Assembly: GCA_950295325.1 (NCBI GenBank)
Contig: OX485803.1
Coordinates: 31,250,001 to 31,314,000 of the forward strand
Source: Polytrichum commune
Taxonomy: Eukaryota; Streptophyta; Polytrichopsida; Polytrichales; Polytrichaceae
Length of the DNA: 64,000 nt
Direction: 5' to 3'
In this document: positions 27,935 through 39,699 of the stretch, in pieces
Numbering within the stretch: position 1 is the first letter of the stretch
Layout: every line of letters starts with the position of its first letter
The notes under the pieces: model-generated
The model's database searches: none
Seen by the model: the letters and a program-made list of their open reading frames with translations, nothing else
Told to the model about the DNA's origin: nothing
Program-made: the position numbers and the translations under genes

Positions 27935-28819
27935 CTATACGTTTGGATCATGATTACGACTCACTACTTTTGCTTTTGCAATACTATTATTAGCATTTAT
28001 GGCCGTTTCACGTTCTTTTGCTTTCATGGCCTCCATGGCTCTAAAGATCTCGGGTCCGCGGCTAAAACCTTGTGTATTTGTCGACCCCGAATATGTGCCA
28101 TTTGCCCATATTTGCCGACCCCCTACCGAATAAGTGGAATACGAATGCGATTGGGAAAACGAACGTCTTTCACTCTTCCGTAGGGCCAAACAACGATCAG
28201 ACTCGCAAGAAGCAGTCTTCAGTGTTCGCCTATCCAATGACGAAGTCGAGGATGAACGGCCCACATTCATGTGTATTGGGGTCTGAAACAATGACCATAA
28301 ATACATATAATGACGTGGGTTAGTATAAGTTACGGATGGAAGTCCGAAAAACCCAAGAATATGAAATGCACTAATACACGGAAATCATGAAGGAAAAACT
28401 TGAGAATGCCAATAATTGGGCACCTTGGCCTGCGGGGCGGTGGTTTGAGCTTCTGGGACATCGAGGGGGGCCACAAGCACAACAGGGACGCTCGTAAACG
28501 CCGGGACATCAATTTGGGGTTCATCCATGCAAAGGCGTCTGGTCGACCGTGGGTTACGGACGTGCTTCTCACTGCGGAGGGGAGATGGAGATGGACTTGG
28601 AGCGTAATTGAGTTTTGCAACCTTTGCAGGAGGGCTATCCACGACTCCGTCTTCAAACCCGGAGTCTTTGGAGTAATCAACAGCAGAGGCAGCATCGACG
28701 GCCGAATATTGGAATAGTGAAGGCATTGCAACATCGCTCATACCAAGGGAAGGAGATGTGGGGCCTGACCGTGATGCAGACATGCCATTGACGACACTTT
28801 GGGGTGCTTGGTGAGGCAA
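27935..28819 (-). CDS. Unrecognised two-exon reading frame, Ser/Pro-rich
   Basis: Two in-phase pieces, 28819-28424 and 28282-27935 (stop TAG), are bounded by acceptor-like TCTTAG, donor-like AAG|GTG and acceptor-like TTTCAG. Together they make about 247 residues. They have a low-complexity PSPSPSPLRSEK stretch, then SSSTSSLDRRTL, and a short charged stretch RAMEAMKAKERE near the end. They lie just downstream of the HAD-like exon and may be further exons of that gene after its TGA at 28912, or a separate small gene of the element. I recognise no family, and the donor is weak. Confidence 0.4.
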
Positions 28820-28911
28820 CTAAGACACAAGAATACATTACAAAAATAAGGGGAGAAAGGTTAGATATTTACACGGAGAGTCCAAGTACAAACCCAAAAT
28901 TGTCAAAGTTT

Positions 28912-29679
28912 TCATATTAATTTATTGAGTCTAGCGTAGCCGTACAATCTCCTAAATTCCTCATCTTGTGGGCCTAGAGGCCTATTGCCAATTGGGTTGG
29001 AGAGCACAAAATCCGGGACACTTCCGGGGTGATAGGCAAGCCTCCTAATGTAGGGTCCTAGTTCACTCTCTAGAAGGTTGTCATTTCTATCGCTTTCCCA
29101 AGGATCCGGGAATATGCAATTGCCCGGGGGATTGAGAATACTCTTTGCCGGGCTGTCGTCAATGAGGAGTGTGTTATCCGGGGTGGGCCAACAACCGTGG
29201 GGAACCCCCTCCAACATAGGGACGCCCACCCAGAGGTTCTTCCTCAGGACCTTTAAGAATTGAGGCCCACGACCTCCTCCGACCTTGGGTACAATATTGC
29301 CACTACGGTCATAGAGGTCATCGCAGTGTTCTTGACCGAGAAGCAAGCACGGCATTGCGAGTTCTCGGAAAAGGAAACCGACGATGGCCTTCGTGTTGTC
29401 CATGAGCATAGAGCTCCAGATGATGACATGTGCAAAGCCAAGGACCTCACGAAGGAAGCTCCTCAAGCCGGGGCGGGCACGTACAACCTTCTTATTTATG
29501 AGAGTATCGAATTGTCCGCCGTAATCCATGTCTTGTGGACTACGGAAGGGCCCCTTGGACGCACTATTCGAGATATGTTTGGAATGACAAAGCACCCCAT
29601 TGAGGTCAAATATTATGAACGGTTTCCTCATGGGCGCGCTTGGTTTTCCCGCGGGGTTGCGACATATCTCCGACGGACC
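28912..29679 (-). other. HAD-superfamily FCP1/NIF-like domain exon
   Basis: The 255-residue exon has the HAD motif I region FDLNGVLCH (nucleophile Asp at exon residue 25; Asn at 27 where FCP1 phosphatases have the second Asp), a VIIWSSM motif II-like Ser/Thr region, and LLIDDSPAKSI as the acidic motif IV region. The tail VPDFVLSNPIG matches the usual end of plant FCP1-like proteins. The DxN form is known among plant relatives, but it removes the usual acid/base residue, so phosphatase activity is uncertain. Confidence 0.75.
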
Positions 29680-32600
29680 CTGTGATGGAACATTCTATCT
29701 AGGTAAATGGTACTACTCAAGAAAACCAATTGACAAGCATGGATAAACTCAAAAAAAAATTATAAGGCCAAAAATAATCCGAACCATCCAGTTGAAAATT
29801 TGGTATTAATGTAATTGGTGATACACATTTGGTGAATAATATACATTGTCGCAAAAAATATCTGTTGAAGTTAATGGAATCTATGCTAACAAAATTGTAT
29901 CCACCCGCCGGGCGAAGTCGAGGATTGAACTCGATAATATACACACGCCACGAAGGAGGCAGACAAGGAAGTTTCGGACGCGTGTCCGTAACGTGGGAGG
30001 CATGCTCAAAGGTTGATTACCTCTTCAGGGGCGAGGTCCGCGCCAGCAGTGCCTCCCTCACCTGGCCCCGTCATGGGCACAGGATCCGGACGCGCGTCCG
30101 CAAAATTGTCCAGATCTTCGACCACCAACAAAGTGTCTCCAGCCGCTTGCGATCCTTGAGTATCCACGTAAGGCTGATCCTCATCAGTGGAGTCTTGGCT
30201 GCCCCGCATATGTACATCTTCATCGCCGATGGGGGCGTGGCCTTCATTGACATCTCTCTCGGCGGCACCCGCCGTGTCACGTGCCGGTATCTCCTCCACT
30301 CCTGTTGGAAGAGAGGGGGGCTCTGGAGTGGCGACAACAATGGGAGAGGGCGGGACAATCAACGTGGGAGCTGGATAAGCATGCTCAGGAATATAAACAG
30401 CATGGCTACTAGATGGAGGCCGCATGAGAGTGGTGGGCATCGACATGCCCGCCTTGGGAGCTGCATATACAACTTGGGGCCTTGCCTGCAAGCTCTGCAT
30501 CAAGCTCATGAATTGTTGGCTCTGGGCCAAGAACTGCTGATTTTGAGCCATGAGATCAGCGTGCCTTCGAGCAGACTCCAATCTAGCTTGCTCCATCTCA
30601 GCTTGGATGGCGGCCATCTTTTTGGCGTGCTCCTCGTTAGCTTCTCGAAGCCGTTGGTCAAGCTCTTCTTTCATTCGCTTCTCCATCTTCTCGTCCAATT
30701 CGGACACTGACATCGGCTCTTTCTTCACCTTGCCAGGTTCGGTAGGCAAGGCAGAGATGGCATTGTGGATCCTAATCTCATCCTCGTCTTCATCGGAGAG
30801 CTCCAAGACCGCGCCTTCAGGGTATTCGTTGTATGGCGTCTTGTTCCTCTTTCGTCGACTCTCACGATATAGAGAGATATCAGGCCTCAATATCAACTCC
30901 AGCACATCCCTCCCCTCCATAGGGGGTAGATCTGAATGTTGAGACCCCCCTCCAGATGAAGCCGTGCATCCGCCTTCTGCCGCAAGGTCCACATCCTTCT
31001 CCGCAATAACACCTGCAGCACGAGATGGACGCGCAGTTGAAGGAAACCCAACTCGAGAGGTGGGAGTCCCAAAAGGTGAGAGAACAGGGGTATGAGGGAC
31101 CCTTATCGGAGTGAAGTTAACGCGTGCCTCCTACGCATCCGTGTCGTCTGTTCCCAGCAGGAACACACTTGGATTAATTGGGTCCCGAACAAGGCCGTGT
31201 AAAGGCTCCTGTGTGGAGGGCTGCGCTCTTGGGGAACTGGGATCCTGGTCCTCTTCAGGGTCTGTCTCCATTCCGGGCATTGCCTCTTCTCTAGAAGCAA
31301 GAGGCACCGCAGGATGGGGTGTAAGGACGTCCATGATGTCCTGTATATCCATTTTGGAGGCAATAACCCTGTGAGTATGGGCGTCATCGTAGTCGGAATC
31401 CTCCACAAAAGAATTCACCTGCAATCCAAGCATCTGCACCAAACAAGAAAATTAGATAGGAACAATTGTGGTGATGACATATAAATGAGGCCAGATGCCA
31501 ACACATTCTACGGACGCGCGTTCGTAAAACCACCACTCAAAAGTTGGACAATTTTACGGACACACGGTCGTAAAATTCACATGCACCTGATACTGGGTTT
31601 TTACGGACGCGCGTCCGTAAAATAACTATGCAAAGATAGGTGGATTGAAAGACAAACAACTACTCACCAATGCTGCATACATAAACTTCGTGCCTCCGAA
31701 GACGTTGTAAACTGTCTCACTCATGGCAGTTAAAGCCTTCAAGACTCCTATATAAAAGTCCATCCGGAGCTCGAACGCCGGGTAGACGGCATGCATTGTC
31801 TCCTCCACAAGCTCCTTGGGGTGCGGTGGGGGCAACGAGTAGACTTTCCTGAACACCTCGTGTGGTTTAATAGGCAATCGCCCAGTTGGTGAGGACTTGC
31901 GTGTCAAGAAATAAAGTTGCACGGCTCCCACTTGCTTCACCCCTCTTGCCTCTTGAATAACAGTGATCCCTTCTGTCTTCGCCGGGATGTAGGTGGTGTG
32001 GTACAGATCGTATTCGAGGTCCATCGTTGATGTGTATAGATGGACAATGGATGTGGACCTCTCTTGCTCTACAATCCATAACCACACATGAGGCTCAAAG
32101 AGGGCAGGCGAGCGATAGCTCTTGAAGGCTTTTAAGAAGGGGTCGTAGAAGGGTGATCCCGCAACGTCTTGTTTCCAAGCTCCGGGAATTGCACGAAAAT
32201 AAAAAATGGCGAAAGGGCAACCCCGGGGGTCATCTCTCACAGAGGCTCTTGAAGCATGGGTGTCCCATGTGCCGAACTTCATGCCCTTTGTGACCGTACA
32301 GAATCTTGCAAACCTTCCGAATTTCGCTTTTTTTTTCCTATCGAGAAAGTTCACGTACAACCCTGCCTCCCTCTCGTCGATAAATCCCTTCTTTTCGTTC
32401 CTCCTGGATCGTTGGGCTAGGAAGGATGATGCCCCTCTTATCAAAGCTCGCATGGAGACGCCATTGATGTGGTATTCACTCTTCAGCTTCCTCCAATTCT
32501 CCCACACGATCTCACCATCACTATTAATGAGGTTGTGGGTGGGTAGCAATTTGCTAATCTCCCTTACAGCCATGGTCTTCTTCTTTCTGTAATCGCACCA

Positions 32601-34428
32601 TTCCTTTATATGGTACGTGGATGGCTTCATATGCTTCGGCCGCTTCAGAAAGATTTTGGGATAGGGCAGAGTTCTTCTAGGAGTTTCTAGAAGAATGTGT
32701 TCTGCTGCCCTGTACAGCTCCGAGTCCATCAATCCTTGGAGGGGACGAAAGAACTCTCGCAGGATTGGTGGTACCTTAATCTTTGAATCGCTTTTGTACG
32801 TGTTTTCCGTATCTGGATTCACAAGGTCCCCGTTGTTGTGGGCATCGAAGAGTCGCAACCATATTGCCCACGTCTCCTCTGTTGCAGTGATGAGCTTGAG
32901 TTCACCCTTTAATTCATGCACTGTCTTCATGCCGCTTGTCTTCATGTCTATACTCGAGAACTTTGTCAAGATGGCATTGCTGAATGTCTGCAAGAGGCAT
33001 GAATTGCAAGAGGCATGAATTGCAAGAAATCAGTACATCGAAATTAGCAGACATTAAATTCAAAGAATTGAGGGAGTGGGAGGAAAAGGGCCAGGTTTAC
33101 GGACGTGCGTCCGTAAATATATATGAGTGACATACCTGCCATTTGGGGTTCTTAACGACTGCATTGTCTCTTTCTTTTGGGGGACATTCGTGCTCCACCC
33201 ACAAGGTCCTCCCAGCCACGATGTTAGCTGCCCATGAAGCCTCGAACTGCCTCACTTTATTCCCTTGGTTCATGAAAGCAGAAATTGCAATTAGTTGGTT
33301 CGAGTCCTTAGAATGCACGACGAATGCCTTCCAATATCGTATCGTTTCTTTCAATGGGCTTTTCCAATCGTCATCTTCAAGGAGAGCTTTTGCAGCCATC
33401 ACACTATGTTGGCCGTCGACTATGTAGAACTCTCCATTCTTGAGAATGGGCCAATTTTTTTCGTTCACTTCAACGATAGGATCCTTAGGTGTGACGCAAA
33501 TCGTCTGCTTGTCAAATTTGGGGTTGTTCATAATGTTGTTTATCTGCCACCATACCCCGCTCTCTTCTTTCGCTCTGGTATTCATACTTTCGGTGCCCTT
33601 GTGGCATTTGTAGACGTCTACGTCGAAAGTGAAATACCTGCCAAGCGGCCAGCAACCCTTTGTCTTCTCATCGAACTCTTGGAATATCTTTGTGGAGAGT
33701 TCGGCGTCAGGACGTTGACCTTTTTTAAGGAGAGGAGCGACAGTGAGTGTTGAGCTGACATCCGGGCCCTCTGTTAGCCCTGATGACTCCATCTGCGAGT
33801 GAGAGCGTTTACTCGTCTGTCTGCTCCCCCTTGATGCACCACTCTGCGAGGGCCTTGAGGATTCCGGCACAGGTTTAGGGACATGCTTGGGCCGTTCAGG
33901 AACGACTTGTTTCTTTTTCTCCTTCCCCTTTCTGGCCTCTAGCAAGGCCCCATTCACTCTTGTAACATTGTTCAAGAGTCGTCCAAGCCGCTTACCCGTC
34001 CAAGGTGCATTGCATGCATAGTCTTGGAACTCCGTCTGGAGATTGAAGCAAGCCGCATCGGGACTACCATTTTCACACTCATTTTTGTTAAAGGGATGGT
34101 AAGATTCGTGCAAAATGAATGTGACTCGATCTTCTTTCTTCTCAAGGTCAATTACTACATAATCCCCTTGGGCCACTGCACACTCTACTGTCCACGATTT
34201 AAGTTTTAGCCACTTCTCCGCATCATCTATGTCCGTCTTAATTTGGTAGGCAAATCTAAGCACAAATATCTCTTTTTCGTCTTTCTCTACCAGTACTGTC
34301 CAATTATCTACAATGTCATCTTGTGGCTTGTAGTGGTCGTTGGGGCTGATGTCTTTGATAGCTTCTGGCAGCGGAGGAATGAGAGCCTCTGCGAACATCT
34401 CAATTGCGGGTCTCTTTTTAGATGCCAT
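28912..34428 (-). CDS. ParB/Srx-like, methyltransferase-like, coiled-coil and HAD (FCP1-like) multi-exon gene of the large element
   Basis: Four exons join in phase 0: 34428-33136, 32987-31668, 31433-30021 and 29679-28912 (stop TGA). Residues 293-352 resemble a ParB/sulfiredoxin fold, with INNIMNNPKF, then FYIVDGQHSVMAAKAL (DGQHS at 338-342). Residues about 640-880 follow the order of beta-class DNA methyltransferases: a GAVQLYFLTRK strand, HPKEL (820-824), then ETVYNVFGGT and, across the intron, MLGLQVNSFVED. No DPPY motif is visible, so activity is doubtful. Exon 3 has a Glu/Lys/Gln coiled coil (KMEKRMKEELDQRLREANEE) and Pro-rich tracts. Exon 4 is HAD/FCP1-like, with FDLNGVL and LLIDDSPAKSI. 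An in-frame TAG at 31131-31133 splits exon 3, so this copy is damaged or the stop is bypassed. HAD could also be a separate protein. Confidence 0.65.
29971..33117. repeat. Scattered palindrome copies inside the ParB-like gene
   Basis: Copies or near-copies of the element palindrome occur at 29971-29992 (intron, GTGTCC variant), 30085-30102 (inside coding exon 3, read as ADARP), 31509-31526, about 31554-31576 (badly decayed), 31599-31622 (perfect 24-bp palindrome, intron) and 33096-33117 (intron, one central change). Most are in introns. Confidence 0.85.
31131..31133 (-). other. In-frame TAG in exon 3 of the ParB-like gene
   Basis: The frame before the TAG (VFLLGTDDTDA) and after it (EARVNFTPIRVPHTPV) is the same and open, and runs 471 codons between good splice sites. 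A single stop in such a frame suggests one recent nonsense mutation or an assembly error. A small unannotated intron is less likely, as I see no suitable splice pair. Confidence 0.8.
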
Positions 34429-34487
34429 CTGCAAAAATAAGATAGACAACAAGTTAGTATTGTGGTCAATGGATAAAGATACTAATA

Positions 34488-35184
34488 TACGAACGCGCGT
34501 TCGTAAAGATTGCATATTCTGTCATCTAGGTATCATATATTCAAATGAAAACATCCAGTTGTAGTGAATACGCATAGTGCGTACACTACATACTCAAATA
34601 TATGAAGAGGTTACGGACGCGCGTCCGTAACTCTGCACATATAAGATAGAAAAGAATTTGCTTACTTATATATGCATAGGTTACGGACGCGCGTCCGTAA
34701 ACTTTCTAAAATATTTTATATGACATTGTGTATATAATATCTCTAGAAGTTATGGACGCGCGTCCATAACCTCTACACATATATGATAGAAAGGGATTTG
34801 GTCTAATAGAAAGGGATGTAGTTTCTTAGAAAGGGATCTGTTTTCTTAGAAAAACATTTGCTTTCTTATATTTGCTTTCCCTAGTTTACGGACGCGCGTT
34901 CGTAAACTTTTTAATATATTAAGAGGTGAATTTTCTTTCTAGAAGTTACGGACGCGCGTCCGTAACCTCTTCACATATATTATATGATGGATTCTCACTT
35001 TGGTTTGCCTAGTTTACGGACGCGCGTCCGTAAACTTTGCAAATATTTTATGCTGGAGAAGATCATCCTACTAAAATCTCTGGAAGTTACGAACGCGCGT
35101 CCGTAACCTCTGCACACATTGTGTGAGTGTCTTGTTTCTCACTCGCACAAATGTCCCTAAAATTTACGGACGCGCGTCCGTAAA
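34488..35184. repeat. Palindrome cluster A, nine copies upstream of the ParB-like gene
   Basis: Copies start at 34488, 34610, 34681, 34749, 34884, 34945, 35012, 35086 and 35163, mostly 60-135 bp apart. The core is ACGGACGCGCGTCCGT with five CpGs. Arm endings differ between copies (GTTA...TAAC, GTTTA...TAAAC), yet each copy stays self-complementary. The cluster lies between the first coding exon and candidate 5' leader exons of the leftward gene. It could be binding sites, replication or transposition signals, or cruciform-forming DNA. Confidence 0.95.
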
Positions 35185-35229
35185 CTTTAAGGAATTTCTT
35201 ATTATTCTAAATTTAAATATTTGGGGTGA

Positions 35230-36345
35230 TTCCGTATTTTGCGGAGGCTTACCTTGTCTTCCAATATGGTTTTGATCAGCAAATGCGAATGCAATATGGC
35301 TCTGCACTGCAATACCAGACTCTGCAATCAAAAGTGCCAAAGGAATTAAAAAAGTATTGAAATTGGAATCTCACTTGCTCTCAGTGTTGTTGTAGCTCAT
35401 ATGTTTTCAAGCAAACCTTAAGCCCTAAACCACAACAACGCAATCATACAAAATGCAATTGCAATGTTATAGAAATTCTTACCTTTGTAGAATGTTTGCT
35501 CCTAAACCACACCTCTTCCTCGTGCTGCAGGTAGGACCAACTGCAAATTTACAATATAATTCAGGTTACAAACCTCTAGTAATTCAATGTACACATGCAT
35601 GATTCAATGAAACTGTTGTTGCATACTCTTTCAATGCTCTCTAAGGAAATCATCTATGGAAGAACAACATTTAGAAGTACTCCAATACAGTCTACAACAA
35701 GTTGCTCATAAATCAGATTGAAACATTTTGATATGTATGCAAAAAAAACAATGAACTACAAATTGAAGCTACTCATTTTGAATTGTCAAAAACACATGCT
35801 TCAAGATGAAAGGGGGGGAAAACTACTCCAACCCTAAAACCTTGCAACAACTGAAAGTACTCCTAGAGCATCCTAATGGGCAGCAGCATGCAAGAAACTT
35901 ACTCACGCTCTCAGGCGCCTCTGCAATTGACCAGCAAGAATGGGTTTTGCAACAAGAATGAGAAGAGCAGCAAGAATGGGAGGAGCAATAATGGGAAGGA
36001 AGAGCATCAAGAGAAGGAAGAGAAGGAAGAGAAGAGCAGCAAGAGCATGAAGAGCAGTAAGAGAAGTAGGAGGTAAGAGAACTAAGTCTGTGAGGTAAGA
36101 GAACTAATAGAACTAAGTGTGTGAGGCAAGAGAACTAAGAGAACTAAGTGTGTGAGGTAAGAGAACTAAGAGAAGAGCAGCAAGAGCACGAAGAGCAATG
36201 TGTGGAAGAGAAGCAAGATAGTAGCAATGTGTGAAGAGAAGCAAGATAGTAGCAAGAGAAGAGCAACAACAGCACGAAGAGCAACAACAGCACGAAACAA
36301 AAACGCGAAGAGGAGGGCGAAGAGGAGCTGGCTAGTATGAAACCC
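35230..36345 (-). promoter_or_regulatory. Candidate 5' leader exons and promoter side of the ParB-like gene
   Basis: On the minus strand there are splice-like signals with no long frame: donor-like CTGAGAGC|GTGAGTAAG near 35910, acceptor TTTGCAG near 35542, donor ACAAAG|GTAAGA near 35482, acceptor GATTGCAG near 35324 and donor GACAAG|GTAAGC near 35252. The first coding ATG (34428) directly follows an acceptor (TTTTTGCAG). This suggests a spliced untranslated leader beginning in the pyrimidine-rich (minus-strand) stretch at 35.9-36.3 kb, with cluster A inside its last intron. Confidence 0.4.
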
Positions 36346-37655
36346 TAAAACAAAAGAGGGCCTCCAGGTGTCCCGACCCCAAACGTCACATCAACCCCGC
36401 GCCCAAACGCCACCTTAAACCCTTACGTGGCATAACCCTACTGGTACAACAAGTGGTATAGACTCTCATCTTTCTCAATAAACTAGTCTATTTGTGTGAT
36501 TTATACTTAGTTCGTTGATGTTATTATCATATGTCATAATAACATCTTATGTTTATGCTAAGGCAAGTTAAAAGTCACACTAAATCCATCTCTAAATGGG
36601 TGCAATCACGGTAAAGTGGACAACTCCTGATCCATGCCTAGTGTTAAGTGAAAGTGATTCAATTTTATGTACTAACTTTGAATTTTGTGAAGAAATAAAC
36701 CATAGACATTTTTAAAACATCTTGATCTACAAAGCCAAGCAATTTATGATGACAAAAAGAATTCCAAGAAAAGTCTACCTATTTTAGAAGACGGTGCAAG
36801 TGGCGTGCAAGTAGGTGATATTGAATAAGTGACTGTCTAAATTTTGTTTAAAATATGATAAAATTACATTAAATTGATGGTTTTTTACAAAGTTTTGTGG
36901 TGATGCCCTCAAGTAGATAATGATTTCAAGGAATATAAAAAAAATTCTAACTCCAAATTGGTTAAGGTCATGAAATCTACATCCAAAACCAGACTCAACC
37001 ATTTGTTTTTGAGCATCACTTTTGATGCTAAGTATTGAAGATCTCAACTTGATATTCTACATTTGTGTATTTAACACAACAATAGAGGTCATCATAAAAA
37101 AAAATCCAATTTAAATAACTCTTTGCTACTACTTTTAGGCCTTTGACCAAAAAAATTATGGTTTTAGTATAGCAAAGCACTATTTTGGTCCACTTTACCA
37201 TGCTTGCACCCAAATATAAAAAGAGACATCTCATTTGTAGCTTTGGCAAATAGGACCAACATTATTCGTTTGAGTGGTATGTGGTTTGACTCCAAGAACG
37301 GATACCAAAAACACTTGCAAACCAAAAAATATTGAATTTCAATGCTCAAAGTATGATAACCATGTAGGTTCAATAGTCAACATAATTGCAGGGACCTATA
37401 TGACCATAAGCGTAAGCGGGCTTTAAATTACTAGTACACTAAATATTGTAAGTAGTATCGCTTAATATTTAGTTGTTTGGAATGCTATAACTATTCATTG
37501 TATATTATGTCATTGTCAACAATTAAAACCCTTCAATAATAATAAAAAGAAAGCATTTTGTAACTCCAAACAATGAGAGAAACTAAATACCATTTGTACT
37601 GTAGCATGTATGGAGGGGACTATATATTTCTTGTTGATTAACTTCTGTATAAGAT

Positions 37656-37901
37656 TTGTTTCTTCTCAAAGGTGGGATTCAAATGCAATTGGGACAATAT
37701 ACCAATTGGCCACAAATTCTCATGAAACTTTGCCATGTCATACTTGTGACTCCCTCAATTATCGCAATAAGTTGTGAAAGGGGATTTTCAAACCTAAATT
37801 ATGCTATCAAGAGCCACTTGCAAACTTCATTGAAGTTGGACACTTTGGATGCTTTGATGCGAGTATCATTATCCATGATATTTAAATTTAAGCATAGTTG
37901 A
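37656..37901 (+). pseudogene. hAT transposase C-terminal (dimerisation domain) fragment
   Basis: The 81-residue frame contains CERGFSNLNYAIKSHLQTSL, then LDTLDALMRVSL, which matches the conserved C-terminal hAT dimerisation region (ER-FS-LN-IKS-R-SL--LDALM). Nothing upstream continues it as a full transposase, so it is an isolated remnant. It is too short to assign to Ac, Tag1 or another hAT clade. Confidence 0.8.
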
Positions 37902-38360
37902 AACGCAATTAACAAAACCGAAACATCGAGATATGGGTTGAATTCATATGTTTATAATATCTTAAACAACAGTACGGATTAATTCTGTATCTCCACACAT
38001 ACTAGGTGCTTGTTTTAAAACAAAACGAATGGGTATGTGTTGAATTTGCATCCCTCTTGCACATTACACAACCTTCGGGATTCATCCAATCTTTCCACAC
38101 CGAGGCCTGAGCTTGTATTATCGCTTATAAGTAGTAGCAAACTTGTTTATACTGGAGTTTTTGTTTCAGTGGTAAGTTGTGTTAAGTACTCGATTATAGA
38201 ATACCAATATATGATCTTGAAAACCTTTAATCAAAAGTAAAGGTTTAAAGCAAATGGTAAAATATGGCTTACAACATAAATCCATCTATGTGATGTAATG
38301 TTTGGACAATTTAACAACGACATCATATTAATAATGTAGGTGGATTTTTCCATTCATAAC

Positions 38361-38521
38361 ATTATTGAAGTCCATAACATGATTGTTTTCTGGGATTCAT
38401 AGTATCCCACAAAATATTCCTTCATATTCTCACATTCACTCTTAATATGGGAATATAAAGGAATATTTTATAAAATACTATCAATCCCACAAAACATTGT
38501 TATGGATTTGAATAATGCTAT
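38361..38521. mobile_element. Foldback MITE-like inverted repeat, about 160 bp
   Basis: The left arm (cattattgaagtccataaca, then tgggattcatagtatcc and aaatattccttcatattc) pairs over about 70 bp with the reverse complement of the right arm (gcattattcaaatccataac, then tgggattgatagtat and aaatattcctttatattc). The arms almost meet, so the element is nearly all hairpin. No target duplication was settled. Confidence 0.65.
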
Positions 38522-38803
38522 CTTAAGCTCACATCAAAGGATAACAAGTATCAGCCAAATCTTGTACTTGCCTCTAAGGGGTAGATTTTACCCAGCCAAA
38601 GAAAGATTTAAAAAAATGAAAGGTAAGGTTACCCATAAATTTGCTTCACTTTTGAAATGTTTATGATTTTATTTTACAAAATTTAAAGGTAGTCATATAT
38701 TAGTTTTGAATTACTTCCACTTAAGCCTTGACATGTATTGGGAGTTATTCAGTTAACCATGCTTGCACTATGTCCTCGTGTTTGTTTAGGGTTGGGCGAT
38801 TAT

Positions 38804-38828
38804 AGGGTTTAGGGTTTAGGGTTTAGGG
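38804..38828. repeat. Interstitial plant telomere-type repeat
   Basis: Slightly more than three units of AGGGTTT sit between unrelated single-copy sequence. Such short runs are common at repaired breaks and in plant promoters (telo-box), so they do not place the locus near a chromosome end. Confidence 0.8.
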
Positions 38829-39699
38829 TACCACGTATGAACTACTGAGAGTATCCCCCTTCTGTCACCTACTTAATATTGCTTGCCTTAATAATATTTG
38901 GATACCCCACCCTCCCCTTCTTTCCATTATGCTTTGTTGGGCTCATAATGGTACTTGGAACAACAATTGCTATTGTTTGAGTCATTATTGTAGATAATGT
39001 ACATGGGGTACGAAAATTGGTTTTTTTCTCACGTATAGTACATGAAGAAGGCTAGTATTAGTTTTTTTGAAATAAATGTTGATGTATTGAAGGGGGCCCT
39101 AAGGTTAAGAGAGGTAATTGACAATATTGATTTTAATGCAACCCATAGTATCTATGATAATAGATGTGCTACTTTCATGGCCTCTAGGCGCTCAAAATTT
39201 GTGTAAGTATTAATACAATAATATATAGGTGTGTAAAGGTGGGTAAATTAAACGGGTTGGATGGTAGGGTGGTGGCCAATGTAATTACGATATTAAATGC
39301 AAGATGAGAGGAGATAACATGATATTGGAGTGAATATCATTACATCGTATGCAAAACAATAAAATAGAGGCTAGTTTAATTTTGAATGACATGTATTTTT
39401 ATTCTCCATGTACTATTGTTGTTGTTGTGGTTAATGTTTTACACGATACTATAATTTTTTGTCTACTAATTCTACAATGAACTTTCAATATTAGGTACTT
39501 CAATATTAAAACCCCCCCTCAACAATGTTCAATGTTCATATCTTATTAGCCAATTTTCTTTGTTGTCCACCATAAATATGTAGATGCCTTTTGCTTTGTC
39601 ATTATGTGGACTCATGGTCTATGCATGTTGTCTACTATGAATACACATTCCATTGTAAGGCTGGCACACGGAATGTAGTAATGTTAGGTTTTTATTTAT

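Noticed and set aside
29829-30710. 293-residue plus-strand open frame opposite exon 3
   Set aside because: It is a mirror of the GC-rich coding exon on the other strand, with low-complexity His/Leu/Arg content and no splice or family support.
30006-30992. Independent 328-residue protein starting near 30992
   Set aside because: The same frame continues upstream past a single TAG to a good splice acceptor at 31433, so this is part of one exon.
34488-35184. CRISPR-like array of spaced repeats
   Set aside because: The repeats are near-perfect palindromes with uneven spacers, in an intron-bearing plant locus with no cas genes; eukaryotic context rules it out.
38804-38828. Subtelomeric location or telomere end
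   Set aside because: Only about three telomere units, surrounded on both sides by kilobases of ordinary sequence.
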